Shown: piece after piece, positions 30,630 through 41,515 of the stretch | How positions within the stretch are numbered: position 1 is the first letter of the stretch | Layout of the letters: every line of letters starts with the position of its first letter | Program-made: the position numbers and the translations under genes | NCBI GenBank assembly: GCA_964017145.1 | Contig: OZ024841.1 | Coordinates: 3,534,001 to 3,598,000 of the forward strand | Length of the DNA: 64,000 nucleotides | From: Agrocybe praecox | Lineage: Eukaryota; Basidiomycota; Agaricomycetes; Agaricales; Agrocybaceae | Direction: 5' to 3' | Notes under the pieces: model-generated | The model's database searches: none | What the model was told of the DNA's origin: nothing | Seen by the model: the letters and a program-made list of their open reading frames with translations, nothing else

Positions 30630-32297
30630 CTAGTAGCGTGGGCGTTGACCTCCATGAGCCTTGCCACGAGAAGGTGCCCCTCTGCCGCCTCGGACTCCCC
30701 CACAACCTCTGACATTGGTTGGGGCGTTGCTGTTTCTGAAGATTGTGTCATTGGTATCCCCCCTGTTAGTGCGTGTTGGAGGTTGGAGGTTGGTGCCACT
30801 TAGCGATATGTAGGGGCACAATCCAGAGGGGTGGTCGAACCCTCTACAGAGCGAGCAGGAGAAGCTTGTACGAACATGGGCTATTCCATAATCACAGGTG
30901 TACTTTAGACTCTTCAGCAAATTGACCTAGTAGTCGAAGTGTTCCGATTTCTTGGTTGGTGAGTCCATATGAACATTGAAAACCGTTGTTGAGGTATTCT
31001 TATCCAGGTCTATTGCCATGGGTTCGATGACAACACTCATGGCGATCTCGTCGAGGATGAGGGCTGGGGTGGCGGTATTAGAGAAGGCGTCGTTGTACCT
31101 ATCTAGGAAGGAGAGTACTTCCTTGCTTTCTCGCAATGTCGACTTGACCATCCATCTCACAACGGTGACATCGTCTTCCTCCTCGTCAAGTGGTAGGCCT
31201 CCCAATGTCATGACAAAGCGAGTTACAAAATCGTTGAAGGGGACACTGAAAAACGATATCTCCGGTGTACTCCAATATCCTCTGGCAAGGATGTGAGCAT
31301 ATTGCTCCTCCGTGATGTTGTTGACGATGAAAGGATCAACAGGTCGGTTCGTTGTGTAGAGGTCCTTTCGTTCGGGGACCCCTACAATCAGCCTTCGCAT
31401 TTCCCCAAAGGACGCTTGCATGACTTTCTTGATTTGTGTCGCCTGAACTGAGGGGTCCGCTCCTCTCCTCCCATAGGCAATATAGACAAATAGTTTCCAT
31501 CCTTCCATATCATCCCACCGCTTGAGCAAGTCTTCATCAAGGTGTTCCTTTACTATCCTGCCTGTTAGCCCATACACAGGCGGGAATCCAATGATGGGTT
31601 CAGGAAGGAGATTGGCTGGTTCATCGTAGTCGACGGGCAGGGGAGGGAAGACAGGAGCACCACTGCGGACGCTAGTTACATCCATTTCTTCGGGATCCTC
31701 GCTCATCTGTCGAGAGACTGACCTCTCATGGTGTTTTGGCAGGACTGGTGTGGAGCTGTTCATCTGTTTGGGTGTGGCACTATGTGCTCCAAAGGGGTGG
31801 CGTAGGGGGATGGATTGGAGGTTGCTGAGTATTATATTGGTGTTGTCGTCGGGTGGTGTATCTTCATGGGTTTCTTCCACGGCTCTGCACGCGCCGGTTA
31901 CTTGGCTTGGAGTAGGTGTATGACCATTCTGGTAACGAGATGAAGAGGTATGAGTTACGGTCAGAGCCACTATATATTCTTTGTCATTTAGACGTACTGT
32001 ATTTGGGATTTTATTCGCATTCCCATCAAGGGACTGTCTCTTGGAGGCACTGCCGCCTAACGTGTTGTGGTCCGAATCGAGGGGCCTCTTCGTGCGTGCC
32101 CCGCTTCCTAGGTGCTTCTCCTTGTCGAACAAAACAAGTGAGTTTGAGCGTTCATCCAGGAGGTCTGGGTTGCTAGCTCCCAATTTCGGAGTCGCGACTG
32201 TGACGCCTTCTCCGCTTGGGGTGTTCCGCGCGACATGGGTACCGTCAGACATGTCCCCGTCAGAGAAAAGTTCAGCCGAGCTGTGACTTTCGTCCAC
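30630..32297 (-). pseudogene. LINE ORF1 (Gag-like, zinc knuckle) with in-frame TAG
   Basis: The ATG at 32297 opens 456 codons to a TAG at 30929-30927. The same frame continues without further stops for 99 codons to 30630. The N-terminus is low-complexity and acidic (MDESHSSAELFSDGDMSD), and the middle has a structured region around 30930-31700 (LPVDYDEPANLLPEPIIGFPP and following). The extension after the TAG contains a CCHC knuckle CSLCRGFDHPSGLC and an RGG-rich basic tail, the usual end of a fungal LINE ORF1. The TAG separates the nucleic-acid-binding tail from the rest. It is either a disabling mutation or, less likely, a programmed read-through point. Confidence 0.8.
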
Positions 32298-33239
32298 CGG
32301 GAGGGGGGCGTATCTGCTAGCTGGTTGCGCTCATACTTGGGGCGGTCGGGCTACTTGTTGTCTAGATTGCTTGAGGATGATTATTTTGGGCATCGTACGA
32401 GTATTCGTGGGGGTGGGGAGGCAGGTGTGATACTAAGTTTGGGATGGGTTTCGGTGAGAATTTGGCAGGTATAGGTATTTGCGTCGTGGTTTTTATATTC
32501 TTCTTGTGTCTAAGCCACCGCATTGTTGAATGTAAGGATAGTGGGAGCCACTCCATTGTTGTCCTCGTGTTGTCTTTTCCATTTAATGCTCTTTGTTCGC
32601 CGCTGCTGACAAGGTTCGCGCATTGAGGTTTCAAATATTCACTTGGTGGGAGGCTCTATGGTAGGTAGTGTTGCTTTTAGGTTCCCTTTGTGTCACTTTG
32701 CGAGAGGAATAGCGCGTCTTTGCATAAAATAAAGTAAATCAGAGACGGATTGAAGAATATTCGGACGGATAGGTACTTATCCATCCCAAATCCACTCGTT
32801 GTTTCGTTTTGTGTGACGGTCAATTTGTCACAAGATGCGTGGCCCACCGTGGTCAGCACGTTTAACAGGTACGCTGTGAGAGGCGGCAATTTCTGTTCCA
32901 AAGTCTAATTTGCATTATAAATTTACTTGTATTGTACTGGCATTGTTGCCACTGTTCATTGTGTAAGAGGCTTACCTGCTGACACGTATGCTCCTTGTGC
33001 CACCAATGCGCCACTCATATGTTCAACTACTGGGTAGTTCTGGCTTGTCGTCGTCGTGTCCAACGTTCTAGAGACCTATACGGTCAGGGAGCTGCTGGTG
33101 TTGCTCTGGGCTACGTGCTGAAGGTAGAAGGGATGATAAACATCCTTTCCTGTACGGTGGCACGCTTGTTACAGCCCAGTCTCAACCCGACTCACCCACT
33201 TGTGCGTGGGAAAAGCCTTTGAACATGGTGGTTCAAGGT
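32298..33239. other. Probable LINE 5' region; no gene
   Basis: This lies between the LINE ORF1 start codon and the inverted minisatellite. The first few hundred bases probably contain the LINE 5' UTR/promoter. No coding frame, TIR or duplication is evident, and the LINE end cannot be placed. Confidence 0.4.
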
Positions 33240-33440
33240 CAAGAAGCTCAAACAGTTATTTATCCATCCCTTAGGTCGAGAAATTCATCTATTCCCTGGG
33301 TTTATAAATCTGTGTTAAATCTATGGGTATTTATGCATCCCCTGGGTCAATAAATACACGTCAGTTATTCATTCCATGGATCGATAAATGTACGCTTATT
33401 TATCCATCCCTTGGGTTGACAAATTGACACTCAGGACTAC
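33240..33440 (-). repeat. Left arm of inverted ~40-bp minisatellite
   Basis: About five degenerate units of the form TTATTTATCCATCCCTTGGGT-TCGATAAAT are present. They are the reverse complement of the units at 34320-34685, so the two arrays form an inverted pair about 0.9 kb apart. Confidence 0.75.
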
Positions 33441-34319
33441 CCATCCAATCATTAAGATAAATTTAGAATGCTACATCCGGCAATGAACTATTTATATGTT
33501 CCTTGTACAGTGATGGATAAATGTTGACATTTATCCATCATGAGACTTCAAAGACATAAAAACCTGATAATTCCATGAAAATTTGCTTTGAAGATAGCAT
33601 ACTTAGATAGGTAGCTTCGTGTGATGAGAAAAAAAGACCCTTCCAAATGATATAAATTCTCGCTATTTATCCTCCGAACAAGTAAAAGTCAGAACGGGGC
33701 TGAAATGCGTGCATAGCCAAACACAAATTACCATCGAAACTCTAACCATCATCATGGACCGCCCACGATTGTACCTTACTGACGAAGAAAAAGCTGCGGC
33801 TAATCAAGCCGAAACTAAACGGCATTGTGACAAGTGCGTACTGAATCTTCCCTTCATTGATTCAGAAAGACTAAAATTGTTACAGATTTTACTTGTTAGG
33901 CGCCAAAGAGTGCACACGGAGGCCAGATCACTTTCACCATCTGTCCACTCTCATTTCTTAATTTCATTTCTAATTCTTATAATACTCAAGCTACATCATC
34001 AAGTCTGGTCAAAAAGGGAGTACCCATCCCGCTATCGCAAGCCGAAGAAAAGGAGAACAATAAATATAGCTGGGCTTGAAATGGTGGGCAGACAGTGACA
34101 ACACATTGTGGTTGAGTGCTGTGGAAAATATAACCTGCCTTGAGAAGATGGCCAGAAACAATGAGGCTACACTAACTGGATCTGGTAAGCAGAAAGCAAA
34201 TGAAGCACTCACACCAAATGGGAGGGCAAAGAAAGCAAAAGGGTAAATATGAAACATCTTAGTCAGCAGGGGCCAGTCATTGACATAAGGATCAGAGAAA
34301 ACATAAAGACAAAAGGGGT
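33441..34319. other. Core between the inverted minisatellite arms
   Basis: This contains the short exon-like fragment at 33754-33833 and otherwise no recognisable gene. With inverted repetitive arms on both sides it has the layout of a fold-back element. Confidence 0.45.
33754..33833 (+). pseudogene. Fragment of a TE accessory exon (RPRLYLTDEEKAAANQ motif)
   Basis: An ATG followed by DRPRLYLTDEEKAAANQ, then KRHCDK, runs into a GTGCGT donor at 33834. The Pro-Arg-Leu-Tyr/Glu-Glu/Ala-Asn pattern resembles the start of the small basic accessory peptides whose later exon is seen at 7182-7301. No continuation exon is found downstream. It is a relic inside the fold-back core. Confidence 0.35.
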
Positions 34320-34685
34320 TTGGATAAATTCGCGTCAATTTATCGATCCAGGGAATGAATAAATACGTGTCAATTTATCAACCCAAGGGATGGATAAATT
34401 GACGTGGATTTATCGTCCCAAGCGATTAATAATTTGCATGGATTTATTGGACAGTGGATAAATTTGCATGGATTTATCGATCCAAGGGATGGATCAACGC
34501 CCTTCAATTTATTGATCCAAGAGATGGATAAATACACGTCAATTTATCAACCTAGGGGAAGAATAAATACGTGTGGATCTATTGTCCCAAGGGATGGATA
34601 AGTTCCCGGGGTTTAATCGTCCCAAGTTATGGATAAATGTGCATGGATTTATCGTCCCTGGGGATAGATAAATAGATGTTGATAT
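34320..34685 (+). repeat. Right arm of inverted ~40-bp minisatellite
   Basis: About nine units of GGGATGGATAAAT-ACGTGTCAATTTATC-AACCCAA type are present, with GTGGATTTATCGTCCCA variants. The array resumes at 36368-36430 after an LTR-like insertion. Confidence 0.8.
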
Positions 34686-34693
34686 GACCGGTG

Positions 34694-36361
34694 TTTGGCT
34701 GTGACTGAACGGTAGTCCGAGGATCTAACCTACTTAATTTTTGGCATAATAAAAGAGTTTTATTATTAAAGTCTACACGAATACAAGCGAGGATAGCTAC
34801 ATGTTTGGCTAGGGGAAACCACTCTAAAGACCCAAGGATGAACCTTACGAGTGCTAGAGTTAGTTTTAGCAGTTCCTCGGAAACACGTGGAAATGCTTTA
34901 ACGGCGATACAGCAAGATCAAAGGCTCCTAGGATAATATTATTCCACCAGGGATGTAAGCTAAGGCCTGCTAATAATAAGTTTAACGGTGCTATGGCCAC
35001 CTATTATTACGCAGTGCGCGATGCGTCCACATCTACTTAGTATGGTAACGGAAAGTTCCCACCATACGGAAGTACATGTAAACTACTGCAATCGTTCATA
35101 GGAACGTTAATTCAAAGTGGTAGGGCCAGTCATAGCATTAAACAAATACATTACTGGTCCCTAGAAACATAGTGGGCACTATGCAAACGAAATGACAAGC
35201 ACTAGTAATGCCAATTAGGACTTGCCGACGTCTGCTCGAGTCAGATTGCCGATAAACCCAAATGGGAAGTTCCTAGGAACCCCTACACATGGACTTTAGG
35301 ACCCTTGGATGCACGCAGTTGCCTTAAATAGCAGTTGTGGAGCCGAGGATTGTAGATCCATACGATAACACGATGGCCTGATGCTTCGGACCCTAGGACG
35401 TCGATCAATGATCGTCGGCTAACAGAATAAGCGCCCTCAGAGCATCATGCTCGAGTCAGCGGCTTGCCCGACCATACAAACCCTTCCAAGGGTATATAAA
35501 AACACGCATGGTGCACACTGGTTGCTTATGCATCGAGTGGAGCTTCCTAGCGTCGACCAATGATATTATTTCCTGTATTTTCCGAGCATTTCCGATCCGT
35601 TCCAAGTATTCCTGTAATTTCCGAGATCTAGCACTATATAAACAGCCTGTAAATTACTGTAGCACCCCAGATAAACTAGAACCCAGTTGTCCACATTCGA
35701 GGAACGCGCATTGAGTTGCAAACTCCTAGGATCGACCTTTGGTACCTAATAAATCTCCGTGAGAGTTGGTTTTATTGAACAGACTACCTACTGTGTCATT
35801 TGAGCATCTTGGCGTTAGTTGAGCGACTTGAGTTAACTTGTAGAGTTCTCGAGGAACCTAAATAAACGTATTGGGATAAAGTTTCCTCTGTCTTAAGTGA
35901 CATAAAGCTTAATACTCACCTAAGTGGCAAGAATTGTCTAAGTGACGCCTAAGTGGCCCGTTCCTAGGGATAAGTTCCCTGCCTAAGTGGCAAATAGTCT
36001 AAGTGACGCCTAAGTGGCCCGTTTAGGATTGAGTCCCCTTTCTAAGTGATTAAAAGACTTTGGATTAAGTATCCAGCCTAAGTGGCGAACTACCTACACA
36101 CTACATCTTGTGGAAACACATTAAATCTACGTTTACACTTTCCGAGGAACTTCGCTTTGTGCGTAAGCTACTCAAACACTTGTGATCTTCGATCCTAGGA
36201 AATGTTCTGTTGCATTAGAGAGTGTATCTTTAGAGAGAAAACATAATTAACGACATGTATCGTGTATCCCTCCCACAAAAGAACTAATCACATTGATTGG
36301 GTTTTGTTTCGGAGTATATACAAAGTACAAATCGTACATACACACTCAACCCCGCAGCAAG
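34694..36361 (+). mobile_element. LTR-like insertion within the minisatellite arm
   Basis: Foreign DNA separates the minisatellite units at 34685 and 36368. Its ends can be read TGTTTGGCTGTG...CGCAGCAAGCA, i.e. TG...CA with partial inverted similarity (GGTGTTTGGCTG versus GGTGCTTGCTGC). Two TATATAAA-type boxes (about 35492 and 35636) occur, and no open frame of note. A solo LTR is the best guess. I could not find a 5-bp duplication, so the ends may be off. Confidence 0.4.
35915..36095 (+). repeat. CCTAAGTGGC / TCTAAGTGAC short repeats
   Basis: About eight copies of the decamer family CCTAAGTGGC and TCTAAGTGAC are arranged as alternating pairs, with a longer ~70-bp repeat containing GACGCCTAAGTGGCCCGTT twice (35944 and 36004). 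It lies in the 3' half of the LTR-like insertion. Confidence 0.75.
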
Positions 36362-36637
36362 CACCTTAACGTGGATTTATTGACCAGGGGATGATGGATA
36401 AATAAGTGTGGATTTATTGTTCCAGTGAGAGAACATAATCTTATTATAAGTCTGTGTTATTTATTGAAGGGAAACAATGGATAAAAATCAGTCATATTTA
36501 TTCAAGCGTTTTGTGCTGAGATACATATGAATCTGTGTATGGATTATTTATCCAACCTCAGCAACAACTGTCATTTGTGAACAAACATTTTACGGCAATT
36601 ACTGTTATTTATATATCAGTCCTACAATATCTAGTGA
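36362..36637. other. Remnant minisatellite units and unassigned AT-rich DNA
   Basis: One to two GTGGATTTATTG units (36368-36430) continue the array interrupted by the LTR-like insertion. The rest, up to the fold-back element, has no gene. Confidence 0.5.
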
Positions 36638-38488
36638 GAGACCACCATTACTTTTCCTGACCTATCCTGTGTATTGTAGTCCCTATATAATGATTGTAAA
36701 ATCTGTAGAATAGTAAATAATGAGTTTTAGAACAGAAATTGGCATCGGAATCCCCTTATTGGGCGAGCTATTTTAGGAATAAACAGATGTAGATGACTAG
36801 AGACCACCATTACTTTTTCTGACCTCTCCCGTATATTGTAGGCCCAATATAAGTATTATAAATTCTATAGGATAGTAAATAACGAGTTTTAGAACAAAAA
36901 TCAGCATCGAAATAGCCCTCCTCGGTGATTTATTTTAAGAGCAGTCTTACTATAGTTGCCGGGTCAGTTTCTTTGTTGTAAACTCTCAAAAACAGGTTTT
37001 TCAAGCATAGTTCACCATAAATGAGACTTTGTCATCTTTTGACATTGTAAAAATATGTAGTACCTGTTTTCTTGATAAATAGGCTCAAATTCACGGATCA
37101 ATTAAAGGTAGTAACTTGTGAGATGATACATTATCTACATCAAGACATCTCGCTGCATAAGAAATATGTCAGGCCAAGAAATATGTACGCCTATGTACTA
37201 TGTGCGTGTTTATATCAGAATCTTGTTTTTGTGCTATTCATATCATGATTCTCATGGCGTTGAGCATGTACACTGCCATTCGGAGTTGCTCAAAGATAGA
37301 CTTATGTACGTCGTGCTGGCACATCAGACCTTGGTAACCAGTTATTCGCTTTTCTCTGGCCGCACAGACAGCCGAAAGAGGTGTAAAACTCACAAAACGA
37401 GGAAGAATAATAGCTTTATAAATTTTACCTGTGGGTTACATATCAATATAATTTGGGTTTTCCTTGCTGCCGGACTCAAATAAATCCCAAAAGTTAGTGC
37501 TGCATGCTTTATACAATAATTTATGATTATCTGTACTTGTTTTAAGGATAGATACAGGTTCATTTGTATTATTTATCCTAATGACAATGTCACAAGTGAT
37601 GTTTACAATGAGGGGTATAAAATAAATAGTAGTGACTCTCCGCTTCGCAGTGCTGCTATTCTTAGATCACAAAGCTACGCGACGTCAGGGAGACATGCAA
37701 TATGTACGGACTGACCTATAATTTCTTCGCTTTTGAAGACTCGTCTTTGGGGTTACTACATATCCTATATATCCTATATTACACTATTGGGGGACAACTG
37801 GGAGTATAATGAGTGTAAACAGAAAGTAGGGACATATAGAATCAAAATATCAGTTAAAAATGCCATGGAATAGTGGTTTTACTCAGAAAAATATGTAAAA
37901 AAATGGACAAGTATTTTTTTCTCCTCTGTAATGTAGATAAGACTTCATTATAGATAAATAACGCCGAAAAGCGTGAATTTAGACAGTTTATAATGAGGAA
38001 ACCGTCCCGGCCAATGTCATCAGACTGCTCTTAAAATAAATCACCGAGGAGGGCTATTTCGATGCTGATTTTTGTTCTAAACTCGTTATTTACTATCCTA
38101 TAGAATTTATAATACTTATATTGGGCCTACAATATACGGGAGAGGTCAGAAAAAGTAATGGTGGTCTCTAGTCATCTACATCTGTTTATTCCTAAAATAG
38201 CTCGCCCAATAAGGGGATTCCGATGCCAATTTCTGTTCTAAAACTCATTATTTACTATTCTACAGATTTTACAATCATTATATAGGGACTACAATACACG
38301 GGATAGGTCAGGAAAAGTAATGGTGGTCTCTACTCATCATATTTGTTTATTCTTAAAATAGCTCGCCCAATAGGGGGATTTTAATGCGGATTTTTGCTCT
38401 AAAACTCATTATTTACTATTCTACAGGTTTTACAATCATTATATAGGGACTACAGTACACGGGAGAGGTCAGAAAAAGTCTTGGTGAG
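36638..38488. mobile_element. ~1.85-kb fold-back element with tandem-repeat arms
   Basis: The left arm has two tandem monomers (36638-36799 and 36800-36955). The right arm has three monomers in inverted orientation (38005-38168, 38169-38340, 38341-38488). A monomer begins GAGACCACCATTACTTTT, contains TCTGACCTCTCCCGTATATTG, AGTAAATAACGAGTTTTAGAAC and ATAGCCCTCCTCGGTGATT, and ends with TTTAAGAGCAG or a variant. The innermost left and right monomers are the best-matched pair. The core (36956-38004) has no supported gene. This is the architecture of fold-back or Galileo-like non-autonomous DNA elements; the family is unknown. Confidence 0.75.
36956..38004. other. Core of the fold-back element; no gene
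   Basis: This is AT-rich sequence with only short open frames and no similarity I recognise to a transposase. It starts with GTCTTACTATAGTTGCCGGG and ends near CCGTCCCGGCCAATGTC, adjacent to the inverted arms. Confidence 0.5.
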
Positions 38489-38783
38489 TTATCAGGGGGG
38501 GGAGCGGAGTTATTGGGGGGGCCTATTTATGGTGCAAACGGCGCATCATAATCCTGCCATACATGCGCACAGAAAACACAAAAATATAAATACCAAACTA
38601 GCAAAAAATATAAAAACATGTCACATATTTAGATTGGATTACAATGAATGAGTGAAAAACACCAGGGATAGAACAAGGATGAAAGAATGAAGATAACAGG
38701 TAACATTATGAATCTGCATACTGAGTATCAGTACATAACCAATGAAAGATGCACAAACATTATCACAATTACCTTCAGTCATC

Positions 38784-41372
38784 TCAAGTGGAACAGACAT
38801 CATTATCAAACCCAGCCCCAACTCGATCGAGGTACTTGGCTATTGCTCGACGTGCCCTACGGCTGAGTTGGGGGAACATCATGGACATTTTTGCAAAACA
38901 TTTAGTTCTGCAAAGATCAACAAGTATAGGAAACCTGGCTGCCAGTGGAAGTATCCAAGGAAGATAATTCAGAAAGTCCTTGTATTCACGCCACAACTGC
39001 TTGTCTGGTTCAAACAGTCCGTGTTTCCATTGTGTCGATTCCTGGATGGATTGCAATGAAAATATTTTGAATGCAACCACATTGAAGAGCTTTGCGTACG
39101 GAATCAAATGGACAGATCGCTTCCGGTTGTGAGTGGAGAAGAACTCAACACCACGAAGGAAAAGTTTGTTTGCCAGGTCATGTGATGATGTTCGCTTATG
39201 CCACTTCCAGGGACGTGTCTGTCGTTTTTTCCTATCAATCCAATGGGGTTTAAGGAGTGATTCAGCCTCTTGGTTTGTAAGAGAAGCATCAACTAGAAAG
39301 GTAAGACAATAGACTGCTGCTTTGGATATTATAAGTGATTTGTCTTGATCACTGAGAGGGATCAAGAATGTGGGATGGAAGTGAATGTAATAAAATGCAC
39401 TTCCTAGCCCTTCTGAATGAACAGGATGTGGACCCAGTACCTGGAGCTGACATCTAGCAAAGAGGTAATGCATCTGCCAATCATTGCTGTATCGGTTATG
39501 AAGTTCAAACAGGGCCAAGTTGTAAAATGTTAGAGCATGGTTGTGATAGGTGCCTGCTACAAGATCCCCATCTGCCTCCTAAAGAAATAAACCCATGTAA
39601 ATATTTAGCTTCCCATACAGTCAATATGTAGAAGTTCTTACAAGATCAAACATGACTTTGAACAGGTGGTTAAGAAAAAAATCTTCCACATGTTCCCAAA
39701 GTTGGTTTTGGAAAACACTTTTGCAGTGAAATTCCATAGGGAAATTGCTCACAGCAATACAAAATGCTCTATAACTTGGTTCAAACCTATCAGACCTAGA
39801 GATTTTCTGAATAAATGGCCGGAGTATATCATTGTCTTTAAGATCAGTCAGGCATCGTGATCCATGATATTCCTCTAGCAGCACAATGTAGTCAGAATAA
39901 TAGTATGGTTTTCTGAGATGATAAAATTTCTGACCTGAGAATATCTCAATTAACCGAACAAGATGCCTTGCGTGTGTCTCTACCCGTTTCTTTGCAAGGT
40001 CTTTTGACCTGTGCATATCGAATAGAAAGTCTTCAAAAAACTTGTGAAGCAGAATCACTTTTTGATATTCTGTGTATGCAATTATCTGTACAATGGACGT
40101 TAGATCAGACAATACAACCTCTGCTGTCCCTCCTTCAAGATTGAGATATAGGTCAATGACTGAGGTTGTTATCCGACCATATAAGGCAAGCAATGCCATT
40201 ATATTCGCAGAGAGCGCTGGATCTTCTGTGCTATTCAATAAGTGCATGTAAAGAGCATCGAGTTCAGAGAAAGGCAGGTCCTTGAAAGGAGGGCGGAGGC
40301 CAAGCACAGCATCCAGACGCTGATGAGGCCGATGACGGGGAGAATTGAGATATCCGATTACTGTCTTTGCATAGATGAATTGACCTGAGGCCTTGTTCAC
40401 AAGCACTGCGAGATGCTCTTCAGTAGGCCAGTGATGAGGGATGGAAGCTTTGAGTCTGTGTCCTTCACGAAGCTCTATAAAGCAGTCAAAAAGATAGCGC
40501 CTAATATCATCACTCGGACGGTAATCGCTTCCAAGAAATATCTTGAACAGCGTCGAGTTTATCTTCGTCCCACCGAATATGTTGGTTATGTTGCTTTCCG
40601 GACGGCTCAAGACAAGAATCCGAAGTGGAAGTGGGAAGGTAGTAACAATGTAATGCATGGCATCCACTATATTTTGTTGACTTGCTTGGTCCACGCACTC
40701 GTCGAGGCCATCCAGGACAATCAACCTGGATGCAGTTTGAGGTGAATTGGCATAGATTGCCTGTAACGGATCCATGACAAGGGATGTGAACTGCGTCCTC
40801 ATAGACTGCGTCAAAATCAGCGGATCACGTTCAATGAACTCAGAGACGAGCTTGCGGATATGGGTGTTTTTAGCACAGATCTGGTACGCAATAGTTGCTG
40901 CAAGGGATTTCGAATGGTTCCGTGTGGGATCTCTCGCCCCAAAGAAGAAACTGGCCAGCAGTGTTCCCTCCTTGGCGCAGCGTTCGCATACGGTTCTCCC
41001 AATCGCAGATTTACCAGCTCCCGCGGCCCCGGATACCCATGTAATGAGTTTATCACGATTTCGTTCGTCCGATCCTGAAACCCAGTTCACAAGTGTTTGA
41101 ATGATTGCCACCCTCGTCCCCGGGTGACATTTGGGCGGATCAACAATATGTCCAGAGTCGTGCAGGGCATTGGGTGCGGTAGCTTCAACCAAACGATCAA
41201 ATCCACCTGAAAAATAAAATTGCATGTAGAAGATGTGTTCACTATATGGTATGGCGTACGTACTCTTTCCCCCAGTGTGAATATGGGTGGTATTCATCGT
41301 AAATGATCCTCCAGCGACGACGACCTTTGAAGACCCAAAGAAAGATGCAGAGGTTGGTGATATATCAGACAT
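38784..41372 (-). CDS. NACHT-domain NTPase (NLR-like), copy A, intact
   Basis: There are three exons on the minus strand: 41372-41264, 41206-39642 and 39578-38784. The introns are 57 bp (41263-41207, GTACGT...TTCAG) and 63 bp (39641-39579, GTAAGA...CTTTAG). The spliced product is 822 residues, starting MSDISPTSASFFGSS. The first ~35 residues form a glycine/serine segment (VVVAGGSFTMN). The NACHT P-loop GAAGAGKSAIG is at about 96-106 and the Walker B RLIVLDGLDECVD at about 197-209. A helical region follows, then a conserved but unrecognised C-terminal domain of ~265 residues in exon 3, including LDRVGAGFD at the end. I see no WD, ankyrin or TPR repeats. Agaricomycete NACHT proteins are proposed signal-transducing NTPases in non-self recognition and cell death. 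Intron 1 is 57 nt and stop-free in frame, so its retention would only insert 19 residues. Confidence 0.9.
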
Positions 41373-41435
41373 GTTCGAGAATCAACTTAATGTTGGGGTA
41401 GGATAAAGAGTAGCAAGTCAAAGGCAGTCGTTGTC

Positions 41436-41515
41436 CCACACAGCCTCACGGTGAATCACATTACCGACCCCACGTAGAAGCGGTGTCCAACGCGTGTTAT
41501 AATTAGTCGTTTTAA
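41436..41515 (-). promoter_or_regulatory. NACHT-A upstream repeat unit (single copy)
   Basis: About 70-140 bp upstream of the NACHT-A start, one unit CACAGCCTCACGGTGAATCACATTACC is followed by GCGTGTTATAATTAGTCG. The homologous position upstream of NACHT-B carries about three such units, ending in the same GTTATAATTAGTCG. Conservation in both units suggests promoter-proximal or shared-ancestry sequence. Regulatory function is inference. Confidence 0.45.

Larger units (their letters stand above)
27850..33239 (-). mobile_element. 5' part of a LINE (non-LTR retrotransposon), split by hAT
   Basis: Reading the minus strand from high to low coordinates, the order is a 5' region, ORF1 (32297-30630), a ~560-bp spacer, and ORF2 with an endonuclease and the start of reverse transcriptase. 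It stops at the hAT target site. The remainder of ORF2 is at 1857-1. The 5' end of the LINE is not defined by a target duplication; coding sequence starts at 32297 and repeats unrelated to the LINE begin near 33240. Confidence 0.85.

Noticed and set aside
33240..34685. CRISPR-like array of direct repeats
   Set aside because: The repeats are degenerate, without constant-length unique spacers, in inverted blocks in a eukaryotic genome; they are minisatellites.
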